A stretch of 55,986 nt of DNA from an uncultured Mesorhizobium sp. (GTDB taxonomy: Bacteria > Pseudomonadota > Alphaproteobacteria > Rhizobiales > Rhizobiaceae), in NCBI GenBank assembly GCA_937958475.1, contig CALFXR010000164.1, positions 1-55,986 of the forward strand. Direction: 5' to 3'. Positions 12,693 to 21,354 of this stretch are shown here, piece by piece; within the stretch, counting starts at the first letter, position 1, and each line of letters begins with the position of its first letter. The notes beneath the pieces were generated by a model, which was not told the origin of the DNA, did not search any database, and saw only the letters and a program-made list of their open reading frames with translations. The translations under genes were made by a program, and so were the position numbers.

Positions 12693-15620
12693 CTAGTTCT
12701 TCGCGGCCTTCAGCTTTTCCTGCACCAGCAGTTCGGTGTCGGCCAGCGTGATGCCGGCTTCGATGTTGTCGAAGTAGCTGTCCCACTGCATCTGGCCGGC
12801 CTCGTGGTAGACGTCGCGGCAGGCGACGAGTGCGGCGAGGGCCTCGGCCAGCACGGCGCGGTCGGCGGTCTGCTTGCCGAGTTCGAGGAGCAGCAGCGAC
12901 AAATTGTACTGCGTGTCGGCCCAGCCGATCGGATTGGTCGCCCGGTCGTAGCCGGAGACGGCGAGGCGGTAGTGTTCCGCGGATCTGCGCAGCATGTCCG
13001 GGCCACCGCCATGGGTGCCGAGCGAAAACAGGGCGTTGGCGAGATTGTTGTGCGTCGAGGCCCAGCCGCCGGCGTCGCGGTCGCGGGTGCGCACGTCGAG
13101 GATTCCCTCGTAGAGCGGAATGGCCTTGCGCAGGTGTTCCGCCTCGTGGGTCAGCTCGCCGTAGCGATACCAGGCGTTGGCCAGGTTGTTGGTCGAGGAT
13201 GCCCATTCGAGCGGGACGCGCTCGCGCGTACGCTCCGACAGCGCCTCATCGTAGGCGGAAATGGCCTGGTCGAGGGACGCGGTGTCGCCGGTGCGCTCGG
13301 CGGAGGTGGACAGCACCAGGCCGAGATTGTCCTTGATGCCGGCCCATTTGAGCGGACTGCGCTCGCGCGTGATCTCCTCCAGCGCCTGGCGGAAAGCGCC
13401 GGCGGCCTCGCCGAGCACGGCGACGACCCGGTGCGGGTCGCTCTCGCGCAGGGCGAGGTGATAGAGGGTGGCGCCGCGGTTGGAGTGGGTCTCGGCCCAG
13501 TGCAGCGGCGCGGCGGCGCGGGTGCGCACCTCGAAGATGCCGTCGAGCAGCTTCACCGCCTCGGCGAGCCGGGCCGAATCGGGATCGCGCGAACCGAGTT
13601 CGCCCAGCGTCAGCGCGAGATTGTTCTGCGCGTTGGCCCAGTCCATCGGTGCCGACTGCGGCGTCCACACCGAAAGCGCGTCGCGGAAGGCCGCGACCGC
13701 TTCCTCCAGCCGGTCGCGATGGCGTTCGCGCTGGCCGATGGAGAACAGGGTGGAACCGAGATTGTTCTTGAGCCGCGCCCAGTCCATCGGCGCGGCTTCC
13801 CGCGTACGCACTTCGAGCGCGGCGCGCGCCGCCGCCGCGGCCTCCTCCAGCGTCTCGGTGCCCGCCTTGCGGTCGCCGAGACTCATCAGCACGAGCGCCA
13901 GGTCGCTCTGCAACTGGGCGCGCTTGGCGGGCAGGGCGCGCAGCGCCTCGGCGTCGATCGCCGCGCGCAGGATGGCGACCGCGCGCTCCATGTCTTCCGT
14001 GCCGGATCGCCGTTCGCCGCGCGACCACAGCGACATCGCCATGCCGCCCTGCGTGTCGGCCCAGCCTTCCGGGTCGGCGTCGGCCGGCGCCAGCGCTTCC
14101 GCCCTGGCGAAGGCTGCGAGCGCCCGGTCGAGAGCTGCCTCGTCGGCGCGGAAGAAGCCCATGTCGACCAGCGCCTTGGCCTCGGACAGCTTGTAGCGCA
14201 GCGCCAGCCGCGCGTCCCAGCGTTCGACCTGTGCGAAGGCCTGGGAAAAATCCTCCGCGGCGCGGGCGTGGTCGTACGCGAGCGCGTAGGTCTCGGCGCT
14301 GGAGGCGAAGACCTCGGCATGCTCGATGCGCCGCGCCCTGACGTCCGCCTCCGCCTGGTCGAGGCTGTCGGAGATCTCGGCGACGCGCGCCTTGGCGCGC
14401 TCGTGGAAGGAAAGCGCCGCCGTCAGCGCGCCTTCGGCGACGGCCTCGCCGGCGAGCGACGTCAGGCGGGCGATCTCCGGGTCGGACTGCTTCAGCGTGT
14501 CGCGTTCGGCGAGCAGCGTGCGGATGCGCGTGGCCTGCTCGTCGAGCAGGCGGGCGAGCTGGTCGGGATCGCCGGGCGCGGCGGCGCCGAGGGCGTTGAG
14601 CATGGCGAACAGCGCGTCCATCGGCACGCCCTTGTCGCGCGCCGTGGCGGCGACCTGGCGGCGCTGGATTTCGCCGACCGTGGCCATGGTGAGCAGGAGC
14701 TTGCGCCGCTCGCCGCGGATCGGCGCGGCCTCGTCGCCGGTCTCCTCGGCCTCGCCGCCGAAGAAGAGCAGGCGCCTGAGGCTGGAGTTGACCCAGGGCT
14801 GCTGGCGGGCGTCGGTGCGCAGCCAGACCTCCTCGGCGACCATGGTCATGACGTCGGAGAAGGCGAAGCCGCCGGCCGCCAGGTGCTTGAGGAGGGCCGC
14901 CGCGTAGGGACTGTTGGAGCCGGGATCGCCGTCGAGCGCGGCGCGGCCCGGCGCCGCGGCGAAGGAGATGACGCTGCCGAAGGTCTCCGCGGGTTTCGCC
15001 GAAGCGGCGGCGAGGCGGGTCGCTCCGCGCGTCTCGCCGAGGCCGGCGGCACCGACCGGATCAGGCGCGGCGGCAGGCTCCTTGCGGACCACGGCGCCGG
15101 CGGGGAAGGGACTGTCGCGACAGGCGTCGAGCAGGATGATCGTGACCGGGACGATCTCCTGCAGCGCGGCCAGGTACTCGGTGACCGGCACCAGCCGCTC
15201 GCCGGCCGCATCGAGAGCGGAAAGGTCGGCGTCGACGGGAACGAGGTAGTTCTCGCCGCCGGCCTCGATGCCGTGGCCGGCATAATAGACGATCGCCACG
15301 TCGGCGCCCTCGGCGTCCTCGGCGAAACGTTCGAGGGCGCGGCGCAGCTTCCTGGCGTCGGCATTGCGGGCGTCGACCGTGTCGAAGCCCAGGCGATCGA
15401 AGAGATCCTCGACGGCGCGGGCGTCGGATTCCGGATTGGCGAGCGGCGGCAGGTGCTCGTAGGCCGACTGGCCAATGATCAAGGCCACGCCGCGCAGCGC
15501 CTTCGCTTCTTCGGCGCCGACCGTGTGGAAAGTGGCGAGGGCGAAAAACAGGGCGACGAGTAGCGAACGCCAGAGGCGCGCAATTGCCCGATCCGAAAAG
15601 CGCTCAGCGCGCATGCCCAT
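12693..15620 (-). CDS. Exported caspase-family (C14) protein with C-terminal TPR repeats, second copy
   Basis: A 975-aa paralogue of the gene at 9433. It has a signal peptide (about residues 1-37), then a caspase domain with His116 in YYAGHGIE and Cys167 in LLDACRDSPFP, both intact. A spacer predicted to be helical follows (about residues 300-480), then at least seven TPR-like units with the P-x-x-W-A-x-x-x-N-N pattern. The caspase part is nearly superimposable on the first copy while the TPR parts differ more, so the two probably share a chemistry but bind different partners. ATG 15620 was chosen because GGGGTG lies five bases upstream; GTG 15626 and ATG 15614 are alternatives. Confidence 0.87.
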   Translation of the reverse strand: MGMRAERFSDRAIARLWRSLLVALFFALATFHTVGAEEAKALRGVALIIGQSAYEHLPPLANPESDARAVEDLFDRLGFDTVDARNADARKLRRALERFAEDAEGADVAIVYYAGHGIEAGGENYLVPVDADLSALDAAGERLVPVTEYLAALQEIVPVTIILLDACRDSPFPAGAVVRKEPAAAPDPVGAAGLGETRGATRLAAASAKPAETFGSVISFAAAPGRAALDGDPGSNSPYAAALLKHLAAGGFAFSDVMTMVAEEVWLRTDARQQPWVNSSLRRLLFFGGEAEETGDEAAPIRGERRKLLLTMATVGEIQRRQVAATARDKGVPMDALFAMLNALGAAAPGDPDQLARLLDEQATRIRTLLAERDTLKQSDPEIARLTSLAGEAVAEGALTAALSFHERAKARVAEISDSLDQAEADVRARRIEHAEVFASSAETYALAYDHARAAEDFSQAFAQVERWDARLALRYKLSEAKALVDMGFFRADEAALDRALAAFARAEALAPADADPEGWADTQGGMAMSLWSRGERRSGTEDMERAVAILRAAIDAEALRALPAKRAQLQSDLALVLMSLGDRKAGTETLEEAAAAARAALEVRTREAAPMDWARLKNNLGSTLFSIGQRERHRDRLEEAVAAFRDALSVWTPQSAPMDWANAQNNLALTLGELGSRDPDSARLAEAVKLLDGIFEVRTRAAAPLHWAETHSNRGATLYHLALRESDPHRVVAVLGEAAGAFRQALEEITRERSPLKWAGIKDNLGLVLSTSAERTGDTASLDQAISAYDEALSERTRERVPLEWASSTNNLANAWYRYGELTHEAEHLRKAIPLYEGILDVRTRDRDAGGWASTHNNLANALFSLGTHGGGPDMLRRSAEHYRLAVSGYDRATNPIGWADTQYNLSLLLLELGKQTADRAVLAEALAALVACRDVYHEAGQMQWDSYFDNIEAGITLADTELLVQEKLKAAKN

Positions 15621-15725
15621 CGTCACCCCGAAAGCCGCCGGCGAATTGAACCGCGGCTTGTGGCGACAGCATGGCGCGCCGGGCCGGCGCGGCGCAAGGG
15701 GTGCCGGCGGCGCGGAAGTCCGCGA

Positions 15726-16070
15726 TCAGCGGCCCTTCAGCGACATCAGCCAGGCGACCACGTCGCGCTTCTCCTCTTCGAAGAGGCGGTAGGTGGTCAT
15801 CGGGAAATGGTCCTCGTGGAGGAAGCGGACGAAGAACGCCTCGTCGTGGCCGGGACGCTTGACGATCTCCTCGAAGGGCGGCGCCATGTCGGGACCCTGC
15901 GCCTCGCCGACGTGGACGTGGCAGAGGCGGCACCACTGCTCCACGACCGCCGCGCCGCGCTCGGCGGGCCCGGCGGTGGCGGAGAGGCTCGCTGCGAGCA
16001 GGAGGCCAGCCGCGAAAAGGACTGCCCTCACGCCTTGTATCGCCCTGGCTGCAATGGCTCTGCCGCGCAC
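15726..16070 (-). CDS. Small monohaem c-type cytochrome
   Basis: A 114-aa protein whose start is decided by a GGAGGAG site seven bases before GTG 16070. That start gives a clean signal peptide (hydrophobic VLFAAGLLLAASLSATA). The mature part carries one haem-binding CRLCH near its N-terminus and a probable Met axial ligand in FPMTTYRLF, within a cytochrome c fold that ends DVVAWLMSLKG. It is a soluble periplasmic electron carrier or sensor. It lies just upstream, on the same strand, of the second caspase-TPR gene (105-bp gap), so co-transcription is possible. No partner oxidoreductase is adjacent. Confidence 0.82.
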   Translation of the reverse strand: MRGRAIAARAIQGVRAVLFAAGLLLAASLSATAGPAERGAAVVEQWCRLCHVHVGEAQGPDMAPPFEEIVKRPGHDEAFFVRFLHEDHFPMTTYRLFEEEKRDVVAWLMSLKGR

Positions 16071-16223
16071 GATTCGTCTCCTCCCGCCCGTCCCGACGCT
16101 TCTACAGGCCGCGAGCGCGCACCGCCACCGGGATCGGAGGTGCCCGATCGCCCGCGCGTCGCGGGTTTTCAACGGAGGCGGGGAGGTCTAAACCATCGCC
16201 GATCCGCCGACCAAGGCCGCGCC

Positions 16224-16925
16224 ATGACCTCGTTCCTTTCCACCATCGGCTTCGATGCCGACGACACGCTCTGGCAGAACGAGCAATTCTTCCGCATGAC
16301 GGAAAGGCAGTTCGCGGCGCTGCTGGCCGACTACGCCACCGCCGACCACCTGATGGAGCGGCTGCTGGAATCCGAGAAGCGCAACCTTCGCCACTACGGC
16401 TTCGGCATCAAGGGCTTCACCCTGTCGATGATCGAGACGGCGATCGAGGTGACGGAAGGCAAGGTGCCGGCCGCCGTGATCGGCGACATCCTCGACGCGG
16501 GGCGCGAGATGCTTTCCCACCCGGTCGAGACCCTGCCGAAGGTGCGCGAGACGCTGGAGATGCTGGCCGGGCGCTACCGGCTGGTGATGATCACCAAGGG
16601 CGACCTGTTCGACCAGGAGCGCAAGCTCGCGGCGTCCGGGCTCGGCGACCTGTTCGATGCCGTCGAGATCGTCTCCGACAAGTCGGCCTCGACTTACCGG
16701 CGCATCTTTTCGCGCCACGGCGACGGGCCCGAGCGGGCGATGATGGTCGGCAACTCGCTGAAGTCGGACGTGGTGCCGGCGATCGAGGCCGGCGGCTTCG
16801 GCGTCTACGTGCCGCACGATTTGACCTGGGTGCTGGAGCACGTGCCCGAGCCCGAGGCCGAGCCGCGTTACCGCAAGATCGCCAGCCTCGGCGAACTCCC
16901 ACCGGTCATCGAGGCGATCGGCTAG
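16224..16925 (+). CDS. HAD-superfamily hydrolase
   Basis: A 233-aa cytosolic protein. Motif I is FDADDTLW (nucleophile and acid/base Asp), motif II a Thr in MITKGD, motif III a Lys in VSDKSAS, and motif IV GNSLKSDV. It has an alpha-helical cap between motifs I and II, as in YjjG/phosphoglycolate-phosphatase-like enzymes. Such enzymes hydrolyse small phosphate esters or nucleotides; the substrate cannot be told. The start is ATG 16224 with AAGG eight bases upstream. It is convergent with the small gene at 16969. Confidence 0.88.
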   Translation: MTSFLSTIGFDADDTLWQNEQFFRMTERQFAALLADYATADHLMERLLESEKRNLRHYGFGIKGFTLSMIETAIEVTEGKVPAAVIGDILDAGREMLSHPVETLPKVRETLEMLAGRYRLVMITKGDLFDQERKLAASGLGDLFDAVEIVSDKSASTYRRIFSRHGDGPERAMMVGNSLKSDVVPAIEAGGFGVYVPHDLTWVLEHVPEPEAEPRYRKIASLGELPPVIEAIG

Positions 16926-16968
16926 GCCGCCGGCCCGACGGAGCGCAGGCCGGCGAAGGAGCTGCCGG

Positions 16969-17322
16969 CTATTCCTCGCCGTGCATGCGCAGGCGCTGCT
17001 GCTGGGCGGCCAGATCGGAGAGCCGCCGGCGCAGGCGCGAAACCTCCTTCTCCAGCCGCTCGTTCTCGGCGCGCGCCTGGCGCAGCCGCGCGTCGGCGGC
17101 TTTCTGGTGCTCGACGCCCCATTCGCGGACGGTGCGGACCGTTTCCTGTCGGACGCCGCGATGTCGCCCGATGCCGGGCTCGCCGAGAAGGGCCCACCAG
17201 TTCGTGCCCATCTTCCTGACCAGCCGGTCGGCGGCGAGCGCTGCGGCCGCGCGTTCGCCCGCATTGTCGGAGCCGAGCATGCCGAGGATACGGTTGAGCT
17301 TCGCCAGTTCGGCGGTCTGCAT
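16969..17322 (-). CDS. Hypothetical protein with DUF2786-like N-terminus and coiled coil
   Basis: A 117-aa soluble protein. Residues 4-45 contain ILGMLGSDNAGERAAAAL and then DRLVRKMGTNW, a short helical module resembling the DUF2786 N-terminus seen in phage and chromosomal proteins. The second half (about 70-115) is a charged heptad-like coiled coil rich in Arg, Glu and Leu. GGAGG seven bases before ATG 17322 fixes the start. It is divergent from the SDR gene at 17541. DNA- or protein-binding is a guess; the function is unknown. Confidence 0.7.
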   Translation of the reverse strand: MQTAELAKLNRILGMLGSDNAGERAAAALAADRLVRKMGTNWWALLGEPGIGRHRGVRQETVRTVREWGVEHQKAADARLRQARAENERLEKEVSRLRRRLSDLAAQQQRLRMHGEE

Positions 17323-17540
17323 GGCACGTCCTCCCATTCGCGCTGGAACGCGAAATGGCGGCCAACATGCTGAAATACAAATGCAAAATTGTCATGGCAG
17401 GCTCGCGCGGAGGGGGCTTGCCGCGGGCCGTGGGTGTGATACATACAAACTATACCGTCCCTCCCCGAATTGACGATCCGCGGCTTGCCATGCGCGCCGG
17501 GGCAAGCGAGGATCGCTGCCCGATCACGAGGAGGAAAACC

Positions 17541-18410
17541 ATGTCGCTGAAGGGCAAGACCCTGTTCATCTCCGGCGGTTCGCGCGGCATCGGCCTGGCG
17601 ATCGCGCTGCGTGCCGCCCGCGACGGGGCGAACGTGACGATCGCGGCGAAGACCGCCGAGCCGCATCCGAAGCTGCCCGGCACGATCTACACGGCCGCCG
17701 AGGAGATCGAGAAGGCGGGCGGCAAGGCCCTGCCGGTGATCTGCGACATCCGCGAGGAAGCCCAGGTCGCGGAGGCGGTGGAGAAGACGGTAGCGGCGTT
17801 CGGCGGCATCGATATCTGCGTCAACAACGCCAGCGCCATCCAGCTCACCGGCACGCTCGCCACCGACATGAAGCGCTTCGACCTGATGCACCAGATCAAC
17901 ACGCGCGGCACGTTCCTCGCGTCGAAGACCTGCATCCCGCACCTGAAGAAGGCCGAGAACCCGCACATCCTGACGCTGTCGCCGCCGCTCGACATGGCGG
18001 CGAAGTGGTTCAAGAACCACGTCGCCTACACGATGGCGAAGTTCGGCATGTCGATGTGCACGCTGGGCATGGCGGCGGAATTCGCGCGCGACGGCATCGG
18101 CGTCAATTCGCTGTGGCCGCTGACGGCGATCGACACGGCAGCGGTGCGCAACCTGCTCGGCGGCGAGACCGTGGCGTCGATGAGCCGGCTGCCCGAGATC
18201 ATGGCGGACGCCGCGCATGCGATCCTGGTGCGGCCGGCGAAGGAGACCACGGGCAAGTTCTTCATCGACGAGCTGGTGCTGCGCGAGGAGGGCGTCTCCG
18301 ACTTCTCGGTCTACGCGCCGGGCGCCAAGGGGCCGCTCGCCGGCGACTTCTTCGTACCCGACGCGGTGTTCGCCGAGACGCCGACCAAGGTGGCGCGGAC
18401 GTTCGGATAG
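17541..18410 (+). CDS. Short-chain dehydrogenase, HSDL2-like
   Basis: A 289-aa classical SDR. It has the Rossmann motif SGGSRGIG (residues 11-18) for NAD(P), the NNAS structural motif, and the catalytic Ser in LSPPL with YTMAK (Tyr and Lys). The sequence around it, CIPHLKKAENPHILTLSPP, is characteristic of the hydroxysteroid dehydrogenase-like 2 branch. HSDL2-like proteins are tied to lipid metabolism, but the bacterial substrate is not established. The start is ATG 17541, preceded by GAGGAGG. It appears monocistronic, converging on the exonuclease fusion gene. Confidence 0.9.
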   Translation: MSLKGKTLFISGGSRGIGLAIALRAARDGANVTIAAKTAEPHPKLPGTIYTAAEEIEKAGGKALPVICDIREEAQVAEAVEKTVAAFGGIDICVNNASAIQLTGTLATDMKRFDLMHQINTRGTFLASKTCIPHLKKAENPHILTLSPPLDMAAKWFKNHVAYTMAKFGMSMCTLGMAAEFARDGIGVNSLWPLTAIDTAAVRNLLGGETVASMSRLPEIMADAAHAILVRPAKETTGKFFIDELVLREEGVSDFSVYAPGAKGPLAGDFFVPDAVFAETPTKVARTFG

Positions 18411-18432
18411 TCTGCCGGCGCCGCCCCGGGGA

Positions 18433-20547
18433 TCAGCCGAACATCAGGTCCTTGACAAGGTTCGAGGCGGACTGGAGCTGCTTCAGCACGGATTTCAGAT
18501 CCGCCTGCTCGACCTTCGACAGCTTTGCCACCTCGACGCGGTTCGAGGCGGGGATGCCCGCATGCAGGTCGCGGCTCTGCTGGGCGAGCAGCAGCGACAG
18601 CAACAGCGTATGGCCCGACAGCATCGCCGCCATGTCCTGGTCGCCGCCGATGCCGAGCCCGATCAACCGCTCCAGCCGCGCCTTGGTGGAACGCTCGCGG
18701 ACGTCGTGGCGGATCGCCAGCGTTCGCGCGGTCGCGACGATGGGAAACAGGCCGAACTTCTTCAGGTCGAGCCGGCCGTCCTCGACCTGGAAACCGCCGA
18801 AGAGCGTGAAGGGATTGCCGATCTGGTCGAGATTGGCGCCGAGCAGCTTGGCGAAATGCGCCTCGGCGTGGCCGGTCTTGTAAGCGTGTTCGAAGAGCTC
18901 GTAGCCCAAGGCGTTGTCGCCGTGGATGGGCCGCATGTCGAAGACGATGTCGACGTTGAGCAGGTCCTGCGGCCGCGACCGGCGCACCCAGTCGGCGATA
19001 CGCGTCTTCCACAGTTCGAGCGAGCCGCGGAATTCGGGATTCTTCGCCATGACGCCGCCCTTGCAGTAGGGCACGCCGGCGGTATCGAGGATGTCGGCGA
19101 TGCGCCGGCCGAGCTCTGCGAACCAGCGGTCCTCGGGGCCGCTGGGCTCGCCCGCGGCGAAGACGATGGCGTTGTCCTGGTCCGCGGCGAGCAGGCTCTC
19201 GCCGCGGCCCCCGGAGCCGAGCACCAGGAGCGCATAGGAGCAGGGCGGCGCGCCGAGGCCGGCGGCCGCCATGGCCGTCTCGGCGAGGATGGCGGCGCGC
19301 CGCGTCACGGCGCACAGTTCCTCGCTGACGATCTCGGCGATGACGCGGGCGTCCAGGCGCTCGGAAATCAGGCCGTCGGCGACGGTGGGCAGCGTCGACC
19401 AGGCGGCCGCCATCTCGGACGCGGACCCGGCCGCTTCCAGCCGGTCGTCGAGATTGATGGCGACGCCGGCGCGCAGCTTGAGCAGGTCGCGCGCCGAGAC
19501 GATGCCGGCCAGCCGCCCGTCCTCGTGGCGCACGGCGAGGTGACGGATCTTCAGGCGGTCCATGCGGCCGATGGCGCGGTAGGCGAAGGCCTGGGTGCGG
19601 ATCGAGGCGAGCGGCCGGGTGGCGATCTCGCCGACCTTGCAGGCGAAGGCTGCCTCGCTGCGCGCCGCGACCAGGCGCATGATGTCGCGCTCGGTGACGA
19701 TGCCGTAGTCGCCGATCGGTGCGCCGGGCTCGCCGGATTCCGAGACGAACACCGAGGAGATGCGTCGCTCGACCATCAGCGCGATGACCTCGCGTGCGGT
19801 GGCGTCGGAGCGAACGACGATCGGCGGCGCGCTCATCAGGTCGCCGATGCGATGGCGATAGGCGTAGGGATCGATCGCCTGGAACACCGGCGCGGCGGGC
19901 GCAGCCACGGGCGCCACCCAGCCCGCCTGGTAGGCCTTGTCGAGTTCGCTGGTGAGCCTCAGCGACGCGCGTTCGGCCTCGGCGAGCGTGCGGATACCGC
20001 GTTCCTGGAGCTTCGGCAGCATCGCCAGGAATATCTCGGCCGCGGCTTGAGCGTCGCCGAGCGCCGAATGACGGCCGGTGACGGAAACGCCGAGCCACGA
20101 GGCCAGCGCGTCGAGCGAATAGTCGGCGAGGCCGGGATTGGCCACCTGGGCGAGGAGCCTGACACAAAGGGTGCGTGGCCGCTCCCAGGGCACGTTCGCG
20201 CGGCCGGTCTCCTTTTCCAGGACGGCCAGATCGAAGCCGATCGAATGGCCGATGATGATGCGTCCGGCGGTGAACGCGTCGAGCTTCTGCCATGCGGCGG
20301 GGAACTGCGGCGCGCTGCGCACCATGGCGTTGGTGATGTTGTGGATGCGCGAGGAGGCCGACGGAATGGGGATGCCGGGGTCGACGAGCAGATCGAACGT
20401 TTCCCCGTCCTGGATCCTGCCGCCGGCGATGGCGAGTGCACCGATCTGGACGATACGTGCCTTGGACGCGTCGAGGCCGGTGGTCTCGGTGTCGAGCGCG
20501 ACAGCCTTCAGCGCTATCAGCGGCGTCGCGCCGCTCGCCATCTTCAT
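18433..20547 (-). CDS. Exonuclease-CBS-nucleotidyltransferase (DUF294) fusion
   Basis: A 704-aa cytosolic fusion of three modules. Residues about 10-190 are a DnaQ-like DEDDh 3'-5' exonuclease with DTE (Asp19, Glu21), GHSIGFDLAVLE and HSALGDA. Residues about 235-360 are two CBS units (SAPPIVVRSDATAREVIALM and RHLAVRHEDGRLAGIVSARD), which usually bind adenine nucleotides. From about 390 on is a GlnD-like DUF294 nucleotidyltransferase with its LVLGSGGRGE and D-x-D (ADQDNAIVF) motif, then the DUF294 C-terminal helical domain. GGGGGAGG precedes ATG 20547. A CBS-regulated nucleotidyl transfer coupled to 3'-end trimming can be inferred, but substrates are unknown. Confidence 0.88.
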   Translation of the reverse strand: MKMASGATPLIALKAVALDTETTGLDASKARIVQIGALAIAGGRIQDGETFDLLVDPGIPIPSASSRIHNITNAMVRSAPQFPAAWQKLDAFTAGRIIIGHSIGFDLAVLEKETGRANVPWERPRTLCVRLLAQVANPGLADYSLDALASWLGVSVTGRHSALGDAQAAAEIFLAMLPKLQERGIRTLAEAERASLRLTSELDKAYQAGWVAPVAAPAAPVFQAIDPYAYRHRIGDLMSAPPIVVRSDATAREVIALMVERRISSVFVSESGEPGAPIGDYGIVTERDIMRLVAARSEAAFACKVGEIATRPLASIRTQAFAYRAIGRMDRLKIRHLAVRHEDGRLAGIVSARDLLKLRAGVAINLDDRLEAAGSASEMAAAWSTLPTVADGLISERLDARVIAEIVSEELCAVTRRAAILAETAMAAAGLGAPPCSYALLVLGSGGRGESLLAADQDNAIVFAAGEPSGPEDRWFAELGRRIADILDTAGVPYCKGGVMAKNPEFRGSLELWKTRIADWVRRSRPQDLLNVDIVFDMRPIHGDNALGYELFEHAYKTGHAEAHFAKLLGANLDQIGNPFTLFGGFQVEDGRLDLKKFGLFPIVATARTLAIRHDVRERSTKARLERLIGLGIGGDQDMAAMLSGHTLLLSLLLAQQSRDLHAGIPASNRVEVAKLSKVEQADLKSVLKQLQSASNLVKDLMFG

Positions 20548-20637
20548 GGAACCTCCCCCAAATCCCGACTTCGGAATCAGTAGGACCGGTCCCGCCGCCT
20601 GGCAAGATCGCGCGGCGCTATGCCGCGCGGACCGCGG

Positions 20638-21159
20638 TCATTCGCCGTCCTTTTCCTTGCTGCCCTTGGCGAAGGCCATGATGCGGTCGATGTAGGCGAG
20701 CATCAGCGCCGAAACGACGAAGGCGAGGTGCATAATCGTCACCCACATCAGCTGCTGCGGGGAGAAGGTGGCGTGGTTGAGGAAGATCTGCAGGAGGTGG
20801 ATCGAGGAGATCGCCACGATGGTCGAGGCGACCTTGATCTTCAGCGAGCCGACATCGATCGTGCCCAGCCAGTGAACCTCGCCCTCGTGATCGTCGAAGC
20901 GGCTGACGAAGTTCTCGTAGCCGGAGATGATGACCATCACCACCAGGCTGGCGACCAGCGCCGCGTCGATCAGACCGAGCATCTTCAGGATCGTGTCGGT
21001 ATCGTTGAGCACGAAGGCGCTGACGGCGAACTCGACGAGCTTCTTGCCGAAGGTCAATGCGTAAATCGCCAGCGCCACGCCGAGGCCGAGATAGAAGACC
21101 ACGAGCAGCCAGCGCGAGGCGAGGATGATCGACTCGATGAGCGATTCCAGGCGTTTCAT
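20638..21159 (-). CDS. UPF0114 (YqhA-type) inner-membrane protein
   Basis: A 173-aa protein with about four transmembrane segments (residues ~12-35, 55-75, 105-125 and 140-160) and the family hallmark KVASTIVAISSIHLLQIFL. E. coli YqhA is the prototype of this family of unknown function. The start is ATG 21159, since LESLIESIILASRWLLV is the usual N-terminus; a 41-residue extension upstream is arginine-rich and unlikely. It lies 90 bp downstream of no same-strand partner except the OmpA gene, so it may share its transcript. Confidence 0.85.
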   Translation of the reverse strand: MKRLESLIESIILASRWLLVVFYLGLGVALAIYALTFGKKLVEFAVSAFVLNDTDTILKMLGLIDAALVASLVVMVIISGYENFVSRFDDHEGEVHWLGTIDVGSLKIKVASTIVAISSIHLLQIFLNHATFSPQQLMWVTIMHLAFVVSALMLAYIDRIMAFAKGSKEKDGE

Positions 21160-21354
21160 GAGGGCGGGGATCCTGTGCCGGTTCGGCCGCTCTATCGCGC
21201 TCCGGCCGGCCTTTTTCAAGACGGCGCAAGAGGTGCGCGCAAAGAAATGCGCCCGGCCGGAACGTGGTCCCGCCGAGCGCACCGACGTCTCCGGAACCGG
21301 GGACGGGGCAGGGATGGTTGCGGCCCCGGCCCGCCGGGCGGGGCCGCGTGACCG

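Noticed and set aside
12804..15563. 919-codon open frame antisense to the second caspase-TPR gene
   Set aside because: Composition is a complement of TPR repeats with no domain; the minus strand has the catalytic caspase motifs.
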